Shown: positions 1-6,514 of the stretch, piece after piece
How the letters are laid out: the number at the start of each line of letters is the position of its first letter
How positions within the stretch are numbered: the stretch's first letter is position 1
DNA from: JBMYQA01 sp049600855
GTDB lineage: Bacteria > Bacteroidota > Bacteroidia > Cytophagales > Flammeovirgaceae
NCBI GenBank assembly: GCA_049600855.1
Contig: JBMYQA010000325.1
Span: forward strand, 1 to 6,514
Reading direction: 5' to 3'
Length of the DNA stretch: 6,514 nt
Program-made: the position numbers and the translations under genes
The notes under the pieces: generated by a model
What the model saw: only the letters and a program-made list of their open reading frames with translations
Told to the model about the DNA's origin: nothing
Databases searched by the model: none

Positions 1-3000
1 ACACCTGGAGGAGCAATTAGCGTGATTCCTGCTCGAACAGGTACTGATCCCGAATTCGTATACTTTCAAGTACGGTCTTTTCAGGAGTTTGAGGTGAAAG
101 TACGCACCGAAAAATGTGAGATTTTACCAAGTTTATACATCAATGAGCCGGTAGTGGAGGTTGAACTGAACTTAGGAATGAAAGTTGGCGATACAGGATT
201 AGGATCAAAAACCACCATTACTAAGCAGTTAGGCGATGGCATTGATGGCACTCATGATGGACTCACCGTACTAGCTTCTGGGGATATTCTCACAAATAAA
301 TCTGCTCAATTTTCAGCAAATCGCAAAATTGTGCTGAAAAAGTTCCATGCGAAGCCAGGTAGCTCATTTAAAGCAACAATTAATGACTGTCATCCTACAG
401 GTTGGATAGACGATATTCCTGTACATGCTTCCGCAGAAGGACAAGCTATCTTTGATTTTCACATTCCCGTGAATAATACAGCTTATACGTTAGCAGCTGT
501 GGGATTTACGAATGCAGGAATTCCAATTAAAATCATTCGACTCGATTCTGATTTGGCAGAAGAGGTGGTCTATGAAGGCTTACATAACGGAGTGGGCTTA
601 CCTACCAGCTTAAATAAAGGTTTTTACCGCATTTTGGCAGGTTTATCAACTTCTTCAAACTTACCCTACTTAACCGACTACTCTACCACAGGCTTACAGT
701 TGAGCTACCAATATCCGATGGGGCAACTGAGCTACAGTTTTTATAACGATGTAGAAGATATGGTTTGTACCATCTCACCCAATGGAGTACAACAACTCAA
801 AGAAGGCGTAGATTATCAGGATATTGATAAGAGTACTTGGGTGTTTAATGTGGAAAGTCAAGTAATTAATCGGGCAGATAAGGATGATGGCGAATTACAA
901 TATGTTTATTCAAAGAATGCGACGGAACGATTTAAGCAAAATGCCCAGCAAAAGTTAGATAATCGGTATGCTTATGTTGCGTATGATAAAAGCGGTCGAT
1001 TAATAGAGACAGGAGAATATCGTGGTACCGATTATGTCTTTAGCCTTCAACCAACGGTAGGAAATGATGTGTATGATATTCTGGAAAGTAAATCCAACAC
1101 TTCTACCGAAATTAATGGATTGAGTCGCCAGTTTTGCTTTGATGCCACCCGATCATTTTACGATCGTCCAGCTAATCTTCCCGCAAGTGTAAACAGGACA
1201 CAAGATTACTTAATGGGACAAGTTTCCTATACAGAGTATCAGCCTGATCCAAATGAGTCTGTAACCAGTCGAAACTACTTTAGTTATGATGAGTTTGGGC
1301 GCATGGTTTGGTTAGCGCAAGAATTAGAGGGGTTAGGAGTTAAAGTGATTGATTATGAGTATGATTATTTTGGGAATGTGACGAAGGTAATTTATCAAAA
1401 AGATGTACCAGAAGAAGCCTTCTATCATCAATATACCTATAACATCGATCAACGTCTTGTAAAAGTAGAAACTAGCCGTGATGGTGTTGCTTGGGTAACT
1501 CAAGCCAAATATGAATATTACTTGCACGGTCCATTAAAGCGAGTAGAGTTGGGTGATGATGGTGATGAACTACAAGGAATTGATTATGCATATACCATTA
1601 ATGGTTGGCTAAAAAGTATCAATAATGTTGATGTATCTAACGATATTGGAGGAGACGGAAAACCTGGAGCCTTACCACAAGATGTATTCAACCTGCAGTT
1701 AGAGTATTTTATGGGGGATTATCGTAGCGCAAAGCAACATAATCCGATTATGGCAGTGGATATCGCCGCAGGACAAGTACCCGAACAGTTTGGAGGAAAT
1801 ATTGCGGTTGCTTCATGGCGTACACAAAAACCATTGGGGGTAAATGAGCCTACTTACGGTGCAGATAGCTATGCTTATTGGTATGATGATAACGACCAAC
1901 TGACCCAAGCGCGCTTTGGTTTCTTAGATGGATTAGATACCTATGAAAGTTACCAAGATGAACGCTATTCGTTACGTGATGTCACTTATGACTTAAACGG
2001 AAATATTAAAACACTTGAGCGATTGGGCAGGTTTGGCGAAAATGCTGCTCCAGTACATAGTTTTAATTATACCTATGCTACAAATACGAATCAGTTAGAA
2101 GAAATCATAGGCTATGGCGAGTATGAGTATAATGCCATTGGACAATTAGTGACGCAGGTTGATTGGGAAAATCAGAATGATAACTTGTACCTTAATTATA
2201 ATGCACATGGCAAAGTAACGGAGGTAACAAGTACTAATTTATCGGCAAAATACGCATATGATGTTGGAGGATTCCGATACAAAAAAGAGGTTAATGGAAA
2301 AGAAACCTATTATGTAAGAAGTGGAGGGAGCATTGTTGCAGTGTATCAAAAAGACGATAATGATGAACTGAAGCTGATAGAATTACCAATTTATGGTCTG
2401 AATCGAATCGGTGTAAAAACCTTAAACGCCTACAAAGAATGGGAAGATCGCTATGAACTCAAAGACCATTTAGGAAATGTGCGAGTAGTATTTAGAGAAG
2501 GGAAAGCGCGCAACAAAAACTTCTTTACCAGCATCGAAGATGGTACGCTAGTAAATGGACAAGCTGCTACAGAAAATGAGCCTTTATTTGAGTATGAGGG
2601 CAATGAAGGAGTGATTAAGTCTTTGGCAAAGGCACATACTGGAAACATGTCTGTAGTATTAGACGGGGATGATCCACTCACTCAGCGTGGCCCTCATATC
2701 TGGTTGCCCGTGGAGCGGGGCGATGATTTGTTTGCCGAGGTTTACTTTCAAGCAGATGAACTCCCTGAAAATGGTGGGGTAAGTCAGCCTAATGGACGAG
2801 TAGCAGGAAGTAGTTTTGTGAAAAATACTTCTTTGTTAGCGGTTCAATCTCCGCAAAAAGGCATTGTAGGAGAAAGTGGGCAGACATTGCCAAGCATTAA
2901 CTTGAATCTACTAGCCATCCCTCATGTGTTGAATATCACTAGTCAGCGCCCTGTAACGACTTCAACAAATACGCCAACGCTAAATTATTATACCGCATGG

Positions 3001-4137
3001 GTGCGTATGGAGCTTTATGAAAATAAAGACGATACCGAAGCTACAGATAGCAAGGCTGCGCAAATTACGCTCATGAGTGATCAAACGGGACAATGGAAAG
3101 TAGCATCTTTATTTTGGGAAGGAATTGAAATGCCAGATACGTGGTGCAGTGGCTATGTGAAAGTATATTTTGAAAATAAAGGAAGCATTCCAATTTGGTT
3201 TGATGATGTTTCAGTAGAACATATCCATAATCCGCCCAAAGTAGAAGTTATAGCTTATACGGATTACTATCCTTTTGGTGCCAAAATGCGGGAAAGTTGC
3301 TTAAAAGGAGTTCGATTTGGATATCAAGGGGAGTATGCTGAACACGACACAGAAACAGGATGGAGTAACTTTGAGCTTCGACTGTACGACCCAATTATTG
3401 GACGTTGGTTATCTCCTGACCCGTATGCACAATATTGGTCACCTTATTTGGCAATGGGAAATAACCCCGTGAATCAAATTGACCCTAATGGAGGCTTCTC
3501 TGATCCGATTAAAAAAGGCGATCCTACACTCAATGCAGCTGGTACACAGCGATTTGGATTAAATGCCTTTACCGATCAGATGGAGTGGAGCGATATTTTT
3601 ATGGGCATGGATATTATTGGCGAACGCTCGTTTTGGGATAAAGTAGGAGGGTTTTTCAATAAGCATGCAGAAGCTATTCAAAATACATTAGATGTTATTG
3701 GGATGTTAGAAATTCCTATTGTTTCGCAGGTTGCTGACATTGCAAGTGCAGGTGTAAGTTTAGCACAAGGGCATTATGGAGAGGCAGCCATGGGAGTACT
3801 TGCTGCTTTACCAATCGTTGGAGGAGCTGCGGCAGCAGGAAAGCGACTGCTAAAGTTAAAACGCCTCAAAAAAGCAGCTGATGGAGCGACAGATGCTGGC
3901 AAAGTAACGGCTAAAAATAAGGAAAAGTTGAAATTTGGAGGTTGCTTTGTTCAAGGAACTCAAGTGTTAACGGAAAGAGGATTGGTAGATATCAAGAAGA
4001 TTGTATCAAATCTAGGCCAACGAACAACCCAATCAATTAACCATAGTTTTAAAGCGATTAACCTGTTCTACTATTCGCTAATCAGCGTTTTAGCATTGGT
4101 CATTTTTGGAAGATATTATATAAATATTAAAAAATAA
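1..4137 (+). CDS. RHS/YD-repeat polymorphic toxin, N-terminal and core part (5' partial, 3' end cut by frameshift)
   Basis: The frame is open from base 1, so the real start lies upstream; the GTG at 22 is probably internal although GGAGG at 7-11 precedes it. No signal peptide is visible. In order: an extracellular-type N-terminal region, including a segment at about 319-381 (VLKKFHAKPGSSF) like those in Bacteroidota surface proteins; YD/RHS repeats from about 700 to 2450 (for example YEYDYFGNVTKV near 1354); LKDHLGNVRVVF at 2458-2493; a sandwich-like insert at about 2521-3230; DYYPFG at 3262; the RHS core end YDPIIGRWLSPDPY at 3385-3426 and NPVNQIDPNG near 3463-3492; a pre-toxin segment with small-residue-rich helices; and HINT block A starting at Cys codon 3943 (CFVQGTQVLTERG). 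RHS repeats in known proteins form a shell around a C-terminal toxin. The last 25 or so residues form a membrane-like segment before a TAA at 4135. The remaining HINT domain and toxin lie in the next frame, so this product alone would be toxinless. Confidence 0.9.
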   Translation, partial: TPGGAISVIPARTGTDPEFVYFQVRSFQEFEVKVRTEKCEILPSLYINEPVVEVELNLGMKVGDTGLGSKTTITKQLGDGIDGTHDGLTVLASGDILTNKSAQFSANRKIVLKKFHAKPGSSFKATINDCHPTGWIDDIPVHASAEGQAIFDFHIPVNNTAYTLAAVGFTNAGIPIKIIRLDSDLAEEVVYEGLHNGVGLPTSLNKGFYRILAGLSTSSNLPYLTDYSTTGLQLSYQYPMGQLSYSFYNDVEDMVCTISPNGVQQLKEGVDYQDIDKSTWVFNVESQVINRADKDDGELQYVYSKNATERFKQNAQQKLDNRYAYVAYDKSGRLIETGEYRGTDYVFSLQPTVGNDVYDILESKSNTSTEINGLSRQFCFDATRSFYDRPANLPASVNRTQDYLMGQVSYTEYQPDPNESVTSRNYFSYDEFGRMVWLAQELEGLGVKVIDYEYDYFGNVTKVIYQKDVPEEAFYHQYTYNIDQRLVKVETSRDGVAWVTQAKYEYYLHGPLKRVELGDDGDELQGIDYAYTINGWLKSINNVDVSNDIGGDGKPGALPQDVFNLQLEYFMGDYRSAKQHNPIMAVDIAAGQVPEQFGGNIAVASWRTQKPLGVNEPTYGADSYAYWYDDNDQLTQARFGFLDGLDTYESYQDERYSLRDVTYDLNGNIKTLERLGRFGENAAPVHSFNYTYATNTNQLEEIIGYGEYEYNAIGQLVTQVDWENQNDNLYLNYNAHGKVTEVTSTNLSAKYAYDVGGFRYKKEVNGKETYYVRSGGSIVAVYQKDDNDELKLIELPIYGLNRIGVKTLNAYKEWEDRYELKDHLGNVRVVFREGKARNKNFFTSIEDGTLVNGQAATENEPLFEYEGNEGVIKSLAKAHTGNMSVVLDGDDPLTQRGPHIWLPVERGDDLFAEVYFQADELPENGGVSQPNGRVAGSSFVKNTSLLAVQSPQKGIVGESGQTLPSINLNLLAIPHVLNITSQRPVTTSTNTPTLNYYTAWVRMELYENKDDTEATDSKAAQITLMSDQTGQWKVASLFWEGIEMPDTWCSGYVKVYFENKGSIPIWFDDVSVEHIHNPPKVEVIAYTDYYPFGAKMRESCLKGVRFGYQGEYAEHDTETGWSNFELRLYDPIIGRWLSPDPYAQYWSPYLAMGNNPVNQIDPNGGFSDPIKKGDPTLNAAGTQRFGLNAFTDQMEWSDIFMGMDIIGERSFWDKVGGFFNKHAEAIQNTLDVIGMLEIPIVSQVADIASAGVSLAQGHYGEAAMGVLAALPIVGGAAAAGKRLLKLKRLKKAADGATDAGKVTAKNKEKLKFGGCFVQGTQVLTERGLVDIKKIVSNLGQRTTQSINHSFKAINLFYYSLISVLALVIFGRYYINIKK

Positions 4138-4978
4138 GCGAATGTTTTTTAGCAAAAATAAATTTCGAAGTAAGGTACTAGCCATAATCATTGTGGCTAG
4201 TACATTCACGCTAATTGCTGGTTTTAGTTCTTGGCAAAGCAAAAATAACAGTACTTGGACTCCACACGATATGTTGATGGATTCAAACAAGTTACTACAG
4301 GCTACTACCGACGAGGCCATTCCAATTCAGGAATATACTCCAGCAGAAATTCAACTTCAAAAAGAGTTAAATGGCAGGGAAGAGGCGATTATTACCTATA
4401 GTCCCATGAATGAGAGTATCGACTATGAAGGAATTGACTTGGAAGAAATTACACCATATACTTGGAAATGGGTTAAGTTTCAATATATCAAAGCGGATGG
4501 AACAGAATGCAAGATTGCACTACGTAGACCTAATTGGTGGATACAAGAGCACCATGCAAATCGTATTGGACAAGAAGTAGTACTTAGACTTCCTGAGTTA
4601 GCTATTGATGGCCCTGCTCTAGTAACTGAAATACTTCCGAATTATTTAGATACTCGGCTTTGGGAAGAAAACCGCAAGGGTGATTATGTCAGTAGACCCA
4701 TTACAGGAGCATTTGAGCACATTGCTGTTACCAACAATTACTTCTTCGAAGGATTAAGTACGCCTGTTGTTGCTACCCCTGCACATCCTTTTTGGTCAGC
4801 AGACCGCCAAGCATGGATAGCTGTAGGAAAACTAAAAATTAATGAAGCAGTTAAAGCTAAAAATCAGACAAGAAAATTACTTCAAGTAGAAGAAAATGTT
4901 ATACAAAAAGTATTTAACTTCGAGGTTTTTAGGGAACACAACTATTTAGTTACTGACCAGCAATTATTAGCACATAAT
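3943..4978 (+). other. HINT autoprotease domain with embedded two-helix membrane hairpin, spread over two frames
   Basis: Block A (Cys codon 3943, GLVDIKKI ending at 4002) is in the first frame. Two hydrophobic segments follow: 4063-4122 (LFYYSLISVLALVIFGRYYI) in the first frame and 4175-4234 (VLAIIIVASTFTLIAGFSSW) in the second, joined by a Lys/Arg-rich loop. The remaining HINT strands, TPAHPFW (4775-4795) and the terminal His-Asn (4973-4978), are in the second frame. HINT domains in polymorphic toxins cut the chain to free the C-terminal toxin. The usual VGDxV motif just after block A is absent; the membrane hairpin occupies that place. Confidence 0.7.
4121..4144 (+). other. Frameshift junction splitting the RHS-HINT-toxin gene
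   Basis: The upstream frame ends AAA AAA TAA (stop at 4135-4137). The downstream frame is open immediately after a TAA at 4121-4123, so the two frames overlap only in 4124-4137. This overlap contains an A6 run at 4129-4134. Losing one A would read through as Ile-Lys-Asn-Lys-Arg-Met-Phe-Phe and fuse the two reading frames. The two sides carry complementary parts of one HINT domain, which strongly supports a single ancestral gene. It may be a true mutation, a homopolymer sequencing error, or a recoding site. Reinitiation at ATG 4142, 4 bases after the stop, is also possible. No strong Shine-Dalgarno sequence is seen. Confidence 0.8.
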
Positions 4979-5338
4979 GAATGTGGTGAAAAGAAAAAGA
5001 GCAGAAGAAAACAAAAAGACAAAGATCAAACGCCTACGCCTTTACCTGATAAACAGGTGATTCCTGTTCAAGATGGAGTTGATGTAAAACATCATTATGG
5101 CAACATTGGGCCTAATGGACGTAAAGAACATGGACCTGTACACTTTACCGTAACCTATAAAGGGGTGACCTATCAATTGTTTGCAAGTGGAAAACCGCTA
5201 AAACACTCAAAAAAGCCTCCACAGCAGGTCATTGATGTGATGCGACGGAATAAATCCAGACTAGATCGAGTGGCGAAAAGTATTGGAGATTGGTTTTACC
5301 ATCTTCCAGATGAATTGAAGAGAAGAGGAAGTGGGTGA
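4142..5338 (+). CDS. C-terminal part of the RHS toxin: rest of HINT autoprotease domain plus toxin domain
   Basis: Most likely the continuation of the upstream RHS gene after a +1 frameshift; the frame is open from 4124 and ATG 4142 is just the first Met. Residues 12-31 form a hydrophobic segment after a basic stretch, so if translated alone it would look like a signal anchor. Residues about 105-170 are a beta-rich HINT module (WKWVKF, LRRPNWW, LRLPEL, DGPALV) of a kind I recall from Bacteroidota RHS proteins, followed by DTRLW, RPITGAFEH, the block-B-like TPAHPFW (T212, H215) and the terminal VFNFEVFREHNYLV and LLAHN (H278, N279). The catalytic Cys is missing here because it lies in the upstream frame. 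Cleavage after N279 would release residues 280-398, a basic domain preceded by a Lys/Arg-rich linker. The HINT assignment is firm; the toxin activity is not identified. Confidence 0.85.
   Translation: MFFSKNKFRSKVLAIIIVASTFTLIAGFSSWQSKNNSTWTPHDMLMDSNKLLQATTDEAIPIQEYTPAEIQLQKELNGREEAIITYSPMNESIDYEGIDLEEITPYTWKWVKFQYIKADGTECKIALRRPNWWIQEHHANRIGQEVVLRLPELAIDGPALVTEILPNYLDTRLWEENRKGDYVSRPITGAFEHIAVTNNYFFEGLSTPVVATPAHPFWSADRQAWIAVGKLKINEAVKAKNQTRKLLQVEENVIQKVFNFEVFREHNYLVTDQQLLAHNECGEKKKSRRKQKDKDQTPTPLPDKQVIPVQDGVDVKHHYGNIGPNGRKEHGPVHFTVTYKGVTYQLFASGKPLKHSKKPPQQVIDVMRRNKSRLDRVAKSIGDWFYHLPDELKRRGSG
4979..5335 (+). other. Predicted released C-terminal toxin domain, unassigned family
   Basis: These are residues 280-398 of the downstream frame, after the predicted HINT cleavage point at His278-Asn279. 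A basic linker (KKKSRRKQKDKD) is followed by a Pro-rich hinge and a compact domain with HHYGN (H317, H318), KEHGPVHF (H330, H334), a short beta-like stretch (VTYKGVTYQLF), GKPLKHSKKPP and a C-terminal amphipathic helix ending WFYHLPDELKRR. By my count there are 26 Lys/Arg against 13 Asp/Glu. The paired histidines and strong positive charge would suit a nuclease, but that is inference; I do not recognise a named toxin family. Position at the end of an RHS-HINT protein is the main support for a toxin role. Confidence 0.6.
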
Positions 5339-5345
5339 TTATAAC

Positions 5346-5377
5346 GAGGTTGCCTAAACTAAACTTTAGGCAACCTC
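5346..5377 (+). terminator. Perfect 13-bp hairpin after the toxin, likely intrinsic terminator
   Basis: The arms GAGGTTGCCTAAA (5346-5358) and TTTAGGCAACCTC (5365-5377) are perfect reverse complements around a 6-base loop CTAAAC. A weak U-tract (TATATTTTC) follows. It starts 7 bases after the toxin stop and ends 29 bases before the next start codon. It therefore sits between the toxin and its presumed immunity gene. It could terminate, attenuate or stabilise the upstream transcript. Being nearly symmetrical, it could also act for the opposite strand, although no gene on that strand is seen nearby. Confidence 0.65.
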
Positions 5378-5406
5378 TATATTTTCAATATCAAAATAAC
5401 AAATGA

Positions 5407-6015
5407 ATGTACGAAATTGAAGATCATCAATTTTATAAAGTTGAGTTAGATGCGATTATAAGCCAACTTGAGGCAATAAAACTGTATTCGAAATATGTGT
5501 CCGAAATAAATCAAGTGCGTAATGAAATTGTTGAACGCAGTAGATTTGATGATCAAGCTTATCATGCATTGGTCAGGAGTATTATGGACGACTTGAAGGC
5601 TAGTGCATACGATGAAAGCAAGCTGAAGTTAGTGCTTGATTTGAGTAGGATTGATGCATCTGTTTTTGAAATATATGAAGAATATGAACTGGTAGATCAG
5701 CTTATAAGTTTCTTAGGAAAACACGATTACAGTCCTTCTGATCGACATGATACTGTGGTAATCAACTACATATATTCGTTCTATGTGAATAACTCGATTC
5801 GGATGTTACAAGAGCATGACTTTTCTGCTTTTATAGACTTTTTAAAGCATGATACACGTTTACAAAACTCGCCTCATAAAACATGGATGTTGCAATCTAT
5901 TTTTTCCTCATTACTGCATCAGAAATACTTCAATGAAGCGCAATTGAAAGTTATTGTAAGTGAATTTGAGGGTGAGGAATCAGCTAAAATCAAATGGTAT
6001 TTACAAAAACTTTAA
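5407..6015 (+). CDS. Candidate immunity protein for the RHS toxin (hypothetical, all-helical)
   Basis: A 202-residue protein with no signal peptide or membrane segment, so probably cytoplasmic. It looks entirely helical: alternating charged and hydrophobic stretches such as LDAIISQLEAIKLYSKY, LVDQLISFL and AFIDFLKHD, with aromatic residues scattered throughout and no Gly-rich loops. By my count it has about 34 acidic and 22 basic residues, the opposite charge to the basic toxin domain just upstream; such complementarity is common in nuclease-immunity pairs. The start at ATG 5407 is fixed by an in-frame TGA at 5404-5406; an ATG at 5403 in another frame closes after five codons. No Shine-Dalgarno sequence is seen. 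I do not recognise the family; the immunity role rests on position, size and charge, and a toxin-unrelated helical protein remains possible. Confidence 0.7.
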   Translation: MYEIEDHQFYKVELDAIISQLEAIKLYSKYVSEINQVRNEIVERSRFDDQAYHALVRSIMDDLKASAYDESKLKLVLDLSRIDASVFEIYEEYELVDQLISFLGKHDYSPSDRHDTVVINYIYSFYVNNSIRMLQEHDFSAFIDFLKHDTRLQNSPHKTWMLQSIFSSLLHQKYFNEAQLKVIVSEFEGEESAKIKWYLQKL

Positions 6016-6019
6016 CTAG

Positions 6020-6057
6020 AGTGTACCTTCTAAATAGCTCATTAGAGAGGATGCACT
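6020..6057 (+). other. Imperfect inverted repeat downstream of the immunity candidate
   Basis: AGTGTACCTTCT (6020-6031) can pair with AGAGGATGCACT (6046-6057) over 12 positions, with one C-A mismatch and two G-U wobbles, around a 14-base loop. It begins 5 bases after the stop codon of the upstream gene, where a terminator would be expected. No T-run follows directly (the next bases are TGTTAGGAGG), so it may be a transcript-end hairpin rather than a classic intrinsic terminator. Confidence 0.35.
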
Positions 6058-6152
6058 TGTTAGGAGGAACTTAAAATGAGGTAATTCAAAACACTTATTT
6101 GATTAAATCCTCCAATTCAGTTTTTTTTGTAAAATAAATAAAGCTGAATATC

Positions 6153-6514
6153 ATGTCAACCTATACGAAAACCATTTTTCTAAGTTTACTAGTTACTTGT
6201 TGCCTCATTTTCTCCACGAAAGCAACCCATATTGTTGGTGGAGAATTAGAAGTAGAGCACGTTCAAGATAGCACCTATAATTTACGAGCTATTTTGTATT
6301 TTGATGTGTTTTGGGGGAACCCTAATGCGCGGGATAATGAAATTACCGTGCATATCTTCAATAAAGCCACAGATGGGTACATGGAAAGCCACACCTTGCC
6401 ACTCATTACCATAGAAACGGTAAATTATACCGACCCTGACTGTGCCGTAGCCTCATTATCTACCGAACGGATGTTGTATGAGCTAGCAGTGATTTTAGAT
6501 CCTGCCATCTACAC
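6153..6514 (+). CDS. Secreted surface protein with HIVGGE N-terminus (3' partial)
   Basis: ATG 6153 opens a frame that runs off the right edge, giving 120 whole codons. Residues 1-24 form a Sec signal peptide: a short polar start with one Lys, a hydrophobic core (TIFLSLLVTCCLIF), then STKA before a likely cut ahead of THIVGGELE. The mature region continues with LRAILYFDVFWGNPNA, ITVHIF and LPLITIETVNY. From my knowledge of the group, this resembles the N-terminus of large Bacteroidota surface proteins, many of which are annotated as gliding-motility-associated and end in a type IX secretion sorting domain. That C-terminus is outside the window, so secretion by that route is inferred. The 137-base gap and hairpin upstream suggest it is a separate transcription unit from the toxin-immunity pair. 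No clear Shine-Dalgarno sequence precedes the start. Confidence 0.8.
   Translation, partial: MSTYTKTIFLSLLVTCCLIFSTKATHIVGGELEVEHVQDSTYNLRAILYFDVFWGNPNARDNEITVHIFNKATDGYMESHTLPLITIETVNYTDPDCAVASLSTERMLYELAVILDPAIY

Noticed and set aside
22..24. GTG with upstream GGAGG (7-11) as the true start of the RHS gene
   Set aside because: The frame is open through base 1, the upstream codons give a plausible protein sequence, no signal peptide follows, and this group rarely uses Shine-Dalgarno sites. A start outside the window is more likely.
1333..1527. Minus-strand open frame
   Set aside because: It lies wholly inside the RHS coding sequence on the opposite strand and its translation reflects the antisense of YD repeats; no start context or family resemblance.
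2451..2681. Minus-strand open frame
   Set aside because: Antisense shadow of the RHS motif region, with no recognisable protein features.
4090..4320. Minus-strand open frame across the frameshift junction
   Set aside because: It is antisense to two AT-rich membrane-segment regions, which readily give hydrophobic antisense frames; the forward frames have clear HINT-related content on both sides.
6062..6084. AGGAGG followed 8 bases later by ATG AGG TAA, a two-codon minimal ORF
   Set aside because: It has an ideal-looking ribosome site, but a two-codon frame in a group that seldom relies on such sites is most likely chance; GGAGGA also weakly pairs with TCCTCC at 6108-6113.
6115..6149. Inverted repeat ATTCAG (6115-6120) and CTGAAT (6144-6149) flanking a T8 tract (6121-6128)
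   Set aside because: The arms are only 6 bp with a 23-base loop, and the T-run lies inside the loop rather than after the stem, so it is not a convincing terminator or operator.

Overview
The window is AT-rich, with short intergenic gaps and very few Shine-Dalgarno-like sites at its likely starts. Its protein families point to a member of the Bacteroidota, probably a free-living Cytophagia or Saprospiria type. The main evidence is an RHS/YD-repeat polymorphic toxin of the style seen in that phylum (DHLGNVRVVF and DYYPFG hallmark motifs, with a sandwich domain inserted between them). The second line of evidence is the start of a secreted protein whose predicted mature N-terminus is THIVGGELE, a signature of large Bacteroidota surface proteins. 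The lineage is inferred from these protein styles; no rRNA or other taxonomic marker is present.

Layout, all on the + strand. Bases 1-4137 hold the 3' part of a giant RHS-repeat protein whose frame is open at the left edge. It has an N-terminal extracellular-type region, YD repeats, a sandwich-like insert, the RHS core end with YDPIIGRWLSPDPY, a pre-toxin segment, and the first block of a HINT autoprotease domain (Cys codon at 3943). Just after a membrane-segment-like stretch the frame stops at 4135-4137. The next reading frame (open from 4124, first ATG at 4142, ending at 5338) continues as if it were the same protein: a second membrane-like segment, the rest of the HINT domain with its TxxH and terminal His-Asn, and a basic 119-residue C-terminal domain that I read as the toxin. 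Removing one A from the A6 run at 4129-4134 would join the two into one polypeptide. So this is one toxin gene split by a +1 frameshift, by a sequence error, or possibly by recoding.

A perfect 13-bp hairpin (5346-5377) follows the toxin. After it comes a 202-residue acidic, probably all-helical cytoplasmic protein (5407-6015), the positional candidate for the cognate immunity protein. A 137-bp gap (6016-6152) carries an imperfect hairpin and a T8 tract. A signal-peptide-bearing protein then begins at 6153 and runs off the right edge.

Working model (inference): the RHS shell carries a HINT-released C-terminal effector used against neighbouring cells, and the downstream small gene protects the producer. 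The frameshift either disarms the toxin in this strain or makes its release conditional. The last gene belongs to a different unit and is probably a secreted or surface protein.
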